NCBI RefSeq assembly: GCF_023159225.1
Contig: NC_063171.1
Span: forward strand, 5,189,501-5,253,500
Source of the DNA: Perognathus longimembris pacificus
Lineage: Eukaryota > Chordata > Mammalia > Rodentia > Heteromyidae
DNA length: 64,000 nucleotides
Direction of reading: 5' to 3'
Shown here: in pieces, positions 56,243 to 64,000 of the stretch
How positions within the stretch are numbered: the stretch's first letter is position 1
How the letters are laid out: each line of letters begins with the position of its first letter
Notes under the pieces: generated by a model
The model's input: only the letters and a program-made list of their open reading frames with translations
What the model was told of the DNA's origin: nothing
Database searches by the model: none
Position numbers and translations under genes: made by a program

Positions 56243-56470
56243 AGCTAGGTGCCAGTGACTCATGCCTATCACCCTAGCTACTCAGGAGGCTGAGATCTGA
56301 GGATGGTGGTTCAAAGCCAGCCCAGGCAGAAAAGTCTAGAGGAGACTCTTATCTCCAATTAACCACTCAAAAACCCTAAGAGGTGCTGTGGCTCAAATGG
56401 TAGAGTGCTAGCCTTGAGCAAAAGAGGTCAAGGACAATCAATGCCTAGGCCCTGAGTTCAAGCCCAAAAG
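56243..56470 (+). mobile_element. B1-Geo composite SINE
   Basis: B1-like half (TAGCTACTCAGGAGGCTGAG), linker CTTATCTCCAATTAACC and right monomer ending CCTGAGTTCAAGCCC. Confidence 0.9.
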
Positions 56471-56569
56471 AGAAAAATGAAAAGGGCTAGGGCTGGGGGG
56501 AAATTTGGGGCATGACAGAGATGGTGGGCATGAAAGGTGACAATGGTGGTCAAGAGTTTTGAGAAAAGA

Positions 56570-56755
56570 AGCTGGGATCAGAGGATCAACATTTGAAGCC
56601 AAGTGGGCAGAAAGGTCCATAAAACTCATCAATTAGTCAGCAAAGTAACAAAAGTGGAAGTGTAGCTCAAGTGACAGAGTGTCAGCCTTCAGTGACAAAG
56701 CCAAGTGAGCACAAAAAGCCACAAGTTCAAACCCTAGCGCCAGCACCAAAACTTA
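56570..56755 (+). mobile_element. degenerate B1-Geo composite SINE
   Basis: GCTGGGATCAGAGGATC, GAAGTGTAGCTCAAGTGACAG and CAAGTTCAAACCCTAG; same orientation as the preceding copy. Confidence 0.75.
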
Positions 56756-56807
56756 AAAATACTAATAATTCCGAGAAAGACCATGGACAGGAGGAAGCTC
56801 GGCATCT

Positions 56808-56885
56808 AGGCCTGGTGCCACAGCATGCCATTTCAGAGATCTGGAGGCTGCTGCAGGAGGGTTGTGTGTTCAAGGACAGCCTGGC
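56808..56885 (+). mobile_element. B1 SINE fragment
   Basis: GGCCTGGTGCCACAGCATGCC and GTGTTCAAGGACAGCCTGGCT are in B1 order; the tail is replaced by the GA repeat. Confidence 0.65.
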
Positions 56886-56905
56886 TGCATGCACAGGGAG
56901 ATTTT

Positions 56906-56908
<3 letters not shown>

Positions 56909-56957
<49 letters not shown>
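56909..56957. repeat. (GA)n microsatellite
   Basis: About 24 GA units. Confidence 0.97.
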
Positions 56958-56961
<4 letters not shown>

Positions 56962-57019
56962 AGAGGGAGAGAAAGTAATGAGAGAAGAACAAAATAACTC
57001 GGTAGCACAAAGGAGAGCA

Positions 57020-57715
57020 AGAACTGTCAGGTGGTGGACACCGTCCCTGTCCCTTTGCCAGTGTCCTTACCCGCAACCTGTGCGGCTCACGAGTGGCCAA
57101 GCCCACTGTGCGTGCTGACCGCTGCTGACGGCTCCCCACGCTCCTCCTTCATAGTGTCAAGATCCAGGTGGGGGAACCCGCGCCCGGTCCGGCATACGTC
57201 ACCATCTGATGGCAAGCTCTTCCCCGAACACTTGCTGGTACTGCTTGAAATGAGTTTCTTTGCATGCCTTCCGGTCACAAGAGCCGAAGGCTGGCAAGGA
57301 ACAAAGGACAGAGCGCTCTTTGTCTCCGAGGGAACAAAGGACAAATGTGCAGAATGGGACTGGAGGAGCTGCAAAGGGTTTTCCTGTGATACTGCTCTAA
57401 GCAGCACAGACATTCCCCAAGGCCTAGGGGCAGCCCCAGGCCACGCCAGGGCATTGCACCTGGGCAACCTGGCCCGCCAGCCCGGGGCGAGGCGGCACTC
57501 ACCTCCTAGCTGCAGCCCAGGGCCAAGGCGGCCCTTAACTCCTCACAGCAGCCCCTGCAGCCCTCACCTCCTCACAGCAGCCCTGGGGCCGAGGCGGCCC
57601 TGCCTCCTCACCACAGCTGGTGCAGGCCCAGGCCTCTGGTGGGGAAGCGTGGCCACTCACAGGTCACTGCCGATGGCTGCTAGGCCCACCAAGGCTGGCT
57701 TAGCCAGAAAGCAGT
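57020..57715. other. GC-rich patch with degenerate short repeats
   Basis: Locally GC-rich with scattered CpG. 57480-57640 contains degenerate copies of CCTCACAGCAGCCC and GAGGCGGC units spaced about 45-60 bp. The duplicated GGAACAAAGGACA (about 57297 and 57340) is 40-50 bp apart. Frames are open on both strands (229 codons plus, starting at GTG), but there is no recognised domain. Confidence 0.5.
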
Positions 57716-58930
57716 TATAATATTACTGAGCTTGAAGAGTAGTGATAGCTCTTGCTGGAAAATGAATCCCAAACAGGCCAGAATGAACCTCATTTATTAT
57801 GAAAATCTTGTGGATTAAAAAAATAAACAAAAAGGCTCCCAGGCCTGAGACACAGGAAATAACACAGGAAAAATGAGATCAAGAAAAACAAAATGAGAAT
57901 GGGTGTGAAATTTGTGCAACTTTATTGTGGTATGTTCTTGCTCCAAAAAGTTCTTCTGTCCAAGTGTTCCCAGTCATCTCCTGGCCCTGATGTTTTCCCA
58001 GATGTGTTGTCCCACTCCCCATGGGAGTTTAGGAGCAGTGATTCCCACTGGCTCTCCCTTGCTAACCAAATCCCAACTAACACAGGCACAAATTAAAGCT
58101 CAATAGCCCTTCATGCCTTCTTCCTGGAAGGGAAATCCATCTACTTACATGTATCTGTAAATCAAAACTCACTTGCCTATGACATTCCTGCAGACAAGGC
58201 AAAATAAACGTCAGCTCCGGTAGGCTGGGATGAGGGCTGAGGGCACAGTGAGATCCAGTTGTACCACTGAGTTTCCAGAGATTCATCAGCCTCAGCCAAA
58301 GTCATTGATAGCACAGCCTGATTTCAGAAGTTCACTTGCCCAACTGCTGCTAAAAATACTTCTTTTGAAACAAACACTCAGAGATAAGAAACAAGCATAA
58401 AAGGAAATGTCAAATCTGATTGAAAGTTTATCTGTTCAAGACATGCAGTTTATGTTATCTAATGAACTGACAGTAATCAAAAGCACCTCCCATATTATAG
58501 TTTACTCCCTTGCAAGGTGTACTATAAAGATGTACTCTCTAAAATGTCTACAAATATTACCCTGATGTACACGTAAACTTCTTTTCTTTTGATTCCTTCC
58601 TACTTTCTGTCCTCTCTTATTTCTTTCTGTCTCTTGCTTGCCTTTGATTTTTTTCTTTTTTAATGACAGAAAAAAAATTATTGGAAACTTATTCTGGTGA
58701 CACTTGCTTTGCGCATGTGATAGTATGAATCCTAACAGTGACTATAGGACTCCTTCTATTGGTCTAATCTGAAAAAGAATTTCCAATGTGAACATTTTTA
58801 ATAGACTTTACTAAATAGCAATGTTAACTTATTAAATGAAATGTTTTCAGATGTCTAAGTGCTCAATGAGCAGGGCAGATAGACAAGGAGACAGGAAAAT
58901 TACATTATTTTCAACAAATATCAAAAAGGC
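57716..58930. other. unassigned sequence, no gene seen
   Basis: No repeat or exon recognised. Confidence 0.45.
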
Positions 58931-58931
58931 A

Positions 58932-59113
58932 AGGGGCTGGGAATATGGCCTAGTGGTCGAGTGCTTGCCTTGCATACATGAAGCTCTGAGTTCAATTCCC
59001 CAGCACCACATATATAGAAAAAGCCAGAAGTGGCCTGTGGCACTCAAGTGGTAGCCTTGAGCAAAAAGAAGCCAGGGAGAGTGGTCAGGCCCTGAGTCCC
59101 AAGCCCCAGGACT
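58932..59113 (+). mobile_element. IDL-Geo type SINE
   Basis: Left monomer GGGGCTGGGAATATGG with B box GAGTTCAATTCC; the right monomer has a small deletion after CTCAAGTGGTAG. The A tail is replaced by (GATA)n-like sequence (59113-59135). Confidence 0.9.
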
Positions 59114-59307
59114 AGATAGATAGAAAGATAGATGAGTCACAGTGTAGGTGAACAGATGAAAATACATAGTATGAAAAAACAAAAAGCCAGACCCAATCTG
59201 AGGAAGAAAACTAAAACGAATCGGCCTCGCTCCACTCCACAAAATTATAAAATTAGGAGATATTGGGGGGAGCTCTCTAAATCTGCCTTCTCCTTTATTT
59301 ATTTTTG

Positions 59308-59392
59308 GTGTTGTAGATAGACTGGAGATAAGTGTCCCAGGACTTTCTTGCCCAGGCTGGCTTCAAATGGAGATCCTTAGATCTCAGCCACC
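59308..59392 (-). mobile_element. B1-like half of a composite SINE
   Basis: GACTGGAGATAAGTGTCCC and TTGCCCAGGCTGGCTTCAAA, truncated at both ends. Confidence 0.7.
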
Positions 59393-59399
59393 TTCTCCT

Positions 59400-60720
59400 T
59401 TGAAATGACAGAAACTCTTCATAGATGGGAATACAAAAAACAAAAGGACAAAGTCAAAAGGAAGTCCTGAAAGTTACCTGTGTTTTGTGTTGGCCTCTCC
59501 CATCTTATCCATCCAGAACTCTGATTAAACTAACCTGACCACATGTATTTCTGCCACCCAGAAAGAAGAAAGCCAGCAAGGAACAGCTGCCATTTTGAAT
59601 ATCTAACTCTCCATTTCTTGCATGGACAGCAGGAAATGTTTCTTCCTCTTTTCCTATTTCTTTCTACTTTAACCTTTGCTAAATACTTGCATCTTGTGAG
59701 ACTCCTTTTTGTGAAACACACTGAAATGATTTTCATGAATGAATCTCAAAGACCTGAGATTTTGCATAGAAATTATTATTTGTCCAATCTCTAAAAGCTT
59801 ACTCTCCTTTCAATCCATACTAGAAATACATGCACATATAAGCACATTATATTTTATTTTGGAATATCTAAACTAGGTTTCACTGATGGTTTGTTGAGTG
59901 CCTCTTCTTGCCTCCTCCCCTGTGTCATCCCCTGAAGGCCTGCATGAGTCTGAGTGCAGGGTGTAGCTGATGCAGTCCTCACAAGGAAGCCCCTCCAGCC
60001 TTTGGATTCCTGTCCTGGTGTTTGGGGGCTCATCTTTCCTCTGCCAGCCCTTGGTCCTCCTCATTTGCCCTTGGCTCCTCTGGGCTCCCAGGCAGGATGG
60101 AGGCATAGGAAGGGAAGTATGTCCAAAAGAGAAGAGATGTGTCATTACTCAGTACTTTCCTAGAGGAATACTGAGTCTCTTCAGGCTGACAATCTATGGA
60201 AAAAGACAATGCCAATGGAAACCAGCTGGATTTATTTAGAAGATTATATGGAACCTTGAGAAAGTCATAGAGAATGTCACTTATTGGGCCCATTTCCATC
60301 TTGACAGCCCTGGTCCTCACTGTCCCATAGCCTGGGGGTGACACGTGGCTTCTTACACTGGGGGCTCCATGTTCCCTGAAGAATTGGGACTCCAAAGGGG
60401 AAGAGAAGACTGTGTGCTCCAGAAATTGTATATTCTTCCCTCCCACATTTACATGCCCAACAATCCCTTTCTTTGCTATTTCTTCATATTTTCGTCCACA
60501 AAACACTATGAAAATTAACCTTCAAATATGCTTTTGGCCAAATAAATTTTTAAATGAAGAAAGTTAGGCTTTTTATTGAAACAGCTCCTAAGATGCATCT
60601 GAAGGGAAACTAAGGCTCTGCGGGGCAGCCTCACGCCTCCTGTTCTCCCTGACACCTCTCGGGCTGCCTCTCCGCTGATGGCTGCTGAGCTCTTTGCTCA
60701 ATAGGAGAGGAGGCTTAGTA
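59400..60720. other. unassigned sequence, no gene seen
   Basis: Open frames up to 158 aa (60030-60506, minus) without a recognised family. Confidence 0.4.
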
Positions 60721-60721
60721 C

Positions 60722-60950
60722 TGGTGACAGCTCACTCCTGTAACCCTAACTAGTTAAAAGGCTGAGAGCTGAGGATTCTAGTTCCAAATCAGCCTGGACA
60801 GAAAAGACCCTGTGATTCTTATCTCCAATTAACCAGCAAAAAGCCACAAGTGAAGCTGTGGCTCAAGTGGTAGTGTACCAGCCTTGAGCACAGAAACTAA
60901 AAGACAGTGCCCAGGTCTTGAGTTTAAGCCCCAGTATTGTCCCCCTACAC
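60722..60950 (+). mobile_element. B1-Geo composite SINE
   Basis: B1-like half (CAGCTCACTCCTGTAACCC), linker CTTATCTCCAATTAACCAGC and right monomer GCTGTGGCTCAAGTGGTAG. Confidence 0.88.
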
Positions 60951-61557
60951 AAACATGAAAAAAATAGGAGAGAAGAATGATTACATTCTCCACATGACAT
61001 GGCAGCTAAGACACAGCTCTTTTACATAACTTCTTCAAGTCACAAGTAGTGGAATTTGTGTGGCCACCTGCCTGACTGGAAATCCATATCTGCTGCGCCA
61101 GTCCATTTGCAATGGGTCTCTGGGTCACCTGGGCTTGCAAGGCTGGTCTGCGAGCAAATGTTTGTACACCCACGACTATGACTGTAGTTGATGAGTATAC
61201 GCACATGAACTGTAGTGGACTACATAGAATCGACTCACTTTCATCCGTTATCTGCTTTCACATGTTAACTCATTTTGTGCATGAAATAGAGGCACCAAGT
61301 CACAAAGTTAGAAACTACATGTTTTTGCAAAGAAGTGTTATTCTTGTTCAAGAAGTTTCCTCCAAGATCCAGTATTTCTGTGGAGCCTTCTGATATGGTA
61401 ATATCTATTAGCAATCTCAGAGGCGTGTGACTCAGTGGACCCTTGGTGTCGGGAGCAGTAAAGGGCATTATTTTTGCAGGCATCCTCAGGGACTGACTGG
61501 GGTTGGTGGTCTGATTTTTAATACAATTTTCTAGGGTGTACAAGTAAATTGGTTAAC
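60951..61557. other. unassigned sequence, no gene seen
   Basis: No repeat or exon recognised. Confidence 0.45.
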
Positions 61558-61570
61558 TAGAATTTTTTTA

Positions 61571-61778
61571 TTTTTTTATTTTTATTTTTGCCAGTTGTGG
61601 GCCTTGGACTCAGGGCCTGAGCACTGTCCCTGGCTTCTTTTTGCTCAAGGCTAGCACTCTACCTCTTGAGCCACAGCACCACTTCTGGCCATTTTCTATA
61701 TATGTGGTGCTTGGGAATCGAACCCAGGGCTTCATGTATATGAGGCAAGAACTCTTGCCACTAGGCCATATTCCCAGC
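61571..61778 (-). mobile_element. IDL-Geo type SINE
   Basis: Complete minus-strand dimer. CTAGAATTTTTTT (61557) and CTAGGATTTTTTT (61779) suggest the target duplication. Confidence 0.92.
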
Positions 61779-61794
61779 CTAGGATTTTTTTTTT

Positions 61795-62455
61795 TTTATT
61801 CTTCTCTATTCTAGAATAATCTGGGAACATAGTGTTGCAGAGGCAATGACAGGGCTGAGAGGGGAGGAAGTGAGGGTGCACCGATGGAAGTGATTTGACC
61901 TCTCCCAGCCTTGGCTTTCTCATCTCCAGACATCTCCAGAACTCTGTAGGAAATGCTGTATGTGGGGGATGTGTGTGGTCAGAGGTGTGAGTCTTTAAGT
62001 CTCCAAATTACTAGCTTTCTGAATGCAAGAAATTCTGAAAGTATTGCAAGGTCATGTTTGCCACACTTGTTTCTCTCCATCCCAGAAATGGAGCTCATCA
62101 AGGTCAGGCTGGGGAGAGTCACCATTTCCACTTGATGCTTTATGGTAATTGAATAAAGTTGCATATATTTTACGTGTCTCTGGTGCCCTCTAGTGGCTGG
62201 GTGGACAATCTCCAGCCACAGCTATCCATGAAAGCTCACCAGCATTCTTCCCAACTTTGCCTTCCCAGAGGAAAAACTCAGACGCAAAGTACTTCCTCTG
62301 TAATTCAGAACACCAAGTCAGCAGGAGTTATGAGATAGAGTTCTTAAAAAGCAACCTAAGAGTGGGGGTGGGAGGGAACAGAATTATTCTCATTACCTAC
62401 TTACGTAACTAATCCCTCTGAACATCACCTTTACAATGAAAAAAGAATTAGAAGC
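61795..62455. other. unassigned sequence, no gene seen
   Basis: No repeat or exon recognised. Confidence 0.45.
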
Positions 62456-62494
62456 TTTTTTTTTTATTGGCCCCAATGAGACTTTATTACTAGG

Positions 62495-62650
62495 GTGATC
62501 ATTTTCTTCAAGTTTTTTAAATTGTAAAAGTGATGTACAGAGGAGTTCTATAAGTCAGATAGTGATACATTTCTTTATGAACAGTGTCACCTCTCCCTCA
62601 TTTTCTCCCAGTTTTTCCCTTTCCTATTTCTCTCTCCTAAAAGCTTTTAA
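62495..62650 (-). mobile_element. L1 3' UTR fragment, old
   Basis: TAAAAGTGATGTACAGAGGAGTT and GATACATTTCTTTATGAACAG, then CCTCTCCCTCATTTTCTCCC, follow the older-lineage L1 3' UTR order with heavy divergence. The A tail is at the left. Confidence 0.7.
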
Positions 62651-62767
62651 AATTTCATTTTGCTTTCAGAGAAAAAAGTCTTTTCTAACTTTCCCAGTGT
62701 CTATGCTGAGTTTTTAGAAAATGTCGGTATAATTCAGATACACAGCTCAAACCACACCATCTAGAAA

Positions 62768-62990
62768 AAGGTAGCTCATGCCAGTAATCCTATCTACTCA
62801 GGAGGCTGAAGTCTAAGGGTCCTAGTTGGAAGCCAGCACAGGCAGCAAAGCCTGGGAGACTCTGAACTCCAATTAACTACAAAAACACTGCAAGTGGGAA
62901 CTATGGCTCAAGTGATAGAATGCCTACCCTTGAGCAAAAACAGCTCAGGGACTGTGCCTAGGCCCTGAGCTCAAGCCCAGGACCAGTGCA
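62768..62990 (+). mobile_element. B1-Geo composite SINE
   Basis: B1-like half (AGCTCATGCCAGTAATCC), linker and right monomer ending CTCAAGCCCAGGACCAGTGC, followed by a CA microsatellite. Confidence 0.85.
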
Positions 62991-63001
62991 CGAATGCCCA
63001 T

Positions 63002-63033
<32 letters not shown>

Positions 63034-63051
63034 ACACTCACACACACACAG
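63002..63051. repeat. (CA)n microsatellite
   Basis: CA units with two interruptions, at the SINE tail. Confidence 0.95.
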
Positions 63052-63924
63052 TGGCAGTCCTCAAACATTCCACAGCCTACACCCAGGACAGATTGTGTTT
63101 CCTCATGTCCAAAAACCCTCTAGTCTCTGGTCAACCCTTTTCTGACCCCAGAGCTGATCCTCTGGATGCAGTGCCAACTCTGCTGGCAGCACTGACTTAG
63201 CCTGAAGCAGCAAACACATATCTTTCCCAGTTCCCTCTCTGAGTCGGCATTATTGCTAACTACACAAGTCTTCCATTCATTGTCAACTCTGGACACCATT
63301 GCCTGAACCCTCATCTTACCTAACCATTGAGACTCCTCCCAATCCATTCTCTCCCACTCACCCCTGCTTTATCTTCTATACTGCACCTTATTTCTCTAGA
63401 AAACATACATTAGCATCCAGATATCTTAATTGAAAATGGCCTTGTCCATTTCTTTGGCCTCTTCTCTTTCTTTAGACAGATACTTAATGAACCCTGAGCT
63501 CACTCCTTCACTCTCCTATGCTGGCGCATGATCAGCCCTCAGTGTGGATGCCCAGGCCACCCTGCAAGGTCAGCAATGTTGTGGCCCTCCAAGAAGCTCC
63601 CCACAAATTCTAGCAGCCCCCACTCTTGAGGCCACACAGTGGTCAGGGGAGATCAGGGGAGGACGACTGCTGTTCTTGTCTCTTTAGCTGCTCCAGAGGA
63701 AAACTCCAAGCTTCTTTTTTCTATGTGCCACTGGGTCACCCAGCCTGCAGAAGTATATATGTACTATGTACACGTGGCTCAAGAATGGAAAATCACCATG
63801 CTGAGCCTCTTGTTCACTTGCAAATGAAGATGAGGTACCTTTCATGTGAAGTAAAGACTAATAAAGCATTATCTGTAAAGATCCTAGGAGTGCCTAGGAT
63901 GTGGTAGTTCGTAGAATCGAATTC
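63052..63924. other. unassigned sequence, no gene seen
   Basis: No repeat or exon recognised. Confidence 0.45.
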
Positions 63925-63925
63925 G

Positions 63926-63957
<32 letters not shown>

Positions 63958-63966
63958 CTATCTATC
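63925..63966. repeat. (ATCT)n microsatellite
   Basis: About ten ATCT units with one interruption; it lies near the window edge. Confidence 0.95.
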
Positions 63967-64000
63967 CATCTGTATCTACCTTTCATCTATGCATGCATGC

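Noticed and set aside
57031..57720. 229-codon frame in a GC-rich patch
   Set aside because: Starts at GTG, has Pro/Ala/Ser-rich low-complexity content and no domain, and frames are also open on the other strand; composition explains it.

Overview
This is mammalian nuclear DNA, and the repeats point to a rodent. It carries 7SL-derived B1 elements, tRNA-Ala-like ID elements and L1 LINEs. Its most abundant SINE has an ID-like left monomer joined to a second tRNA-like monomer. From memory this two-part arrangement (IDL-Geo) is restricted to the rodent superfamily Geomyoidea (kangaroo rats, pocket mice, pocket gophers), so a heteromyid or geomyid is the best guess; this assignment is inference. 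I find no host protein-coding exon, tRNA gene or other cellular RNA gene that I can support. The window reads as intergenic or intronic sequence shaped by retrotransposons.

Layout. 1-20 kb: mostly unassigned sequence with SINEs on both strands, a MaLR-type solo LTR (7653-8000), a truncated ERV LTR with an A-rich tail (13406-13725, minus) and microsatellites. 20.1-24.4 kb: a two-LTR class I endogenous retrovirus without coding capacity, flanked by a 5-bp target duplication. Inside it is a 306-bp insert whose two ends are both U5 LTR ends in inverted orientation, flanked by CCAT on each side. 24.4-28.8 kb: B1, a hAT-type DNA transposon relic, an MLT1-like MaLR LTR and SINEs. 28.8-33.4 kb: a 5'-truncated, decayed L1 (minus) with a 13-bp target duplication and an internal tandem duplication of about 500 bp.

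36.9-43.4 kb: a complete L1 on the minus strand. It has a GC-rich 5' UTR, intact ORF1 (389 aa from the first ATG) and intact ORF2 (1275 aa, all key endonuclease, reverse transcriptase and Cys-motif residues present), and a perfect 14-bp target duplication. This is the only convincing pair of functional coding sequences in the window. 44.6-54.4 kb: an older plus-strand L1 of another lineage, broken by a second L1 of the young type (46873-51812) and by a solo LTR with a 6-bp duplication (53335-53842). 54.4-64 kb: SINEs, microsatellites, an L1 3' fragment, a GC-rich patch (57.0-57.7 kb) and unassigned sequence.

How the parts relate. L1 ORF1p and ORF2p are the machinery that copies L1. By their A-tails and TT/AAAA-like target duplications, the SINEs and the tailed ERV fragment appear to use the same machinery. 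The two young-type L1s lie head to head and form a large inverted repeat. The nesting gives a relative order: old L1, then young-type L1 and solo LTR inserted into it. The ERV likewise predates the insert inside it.
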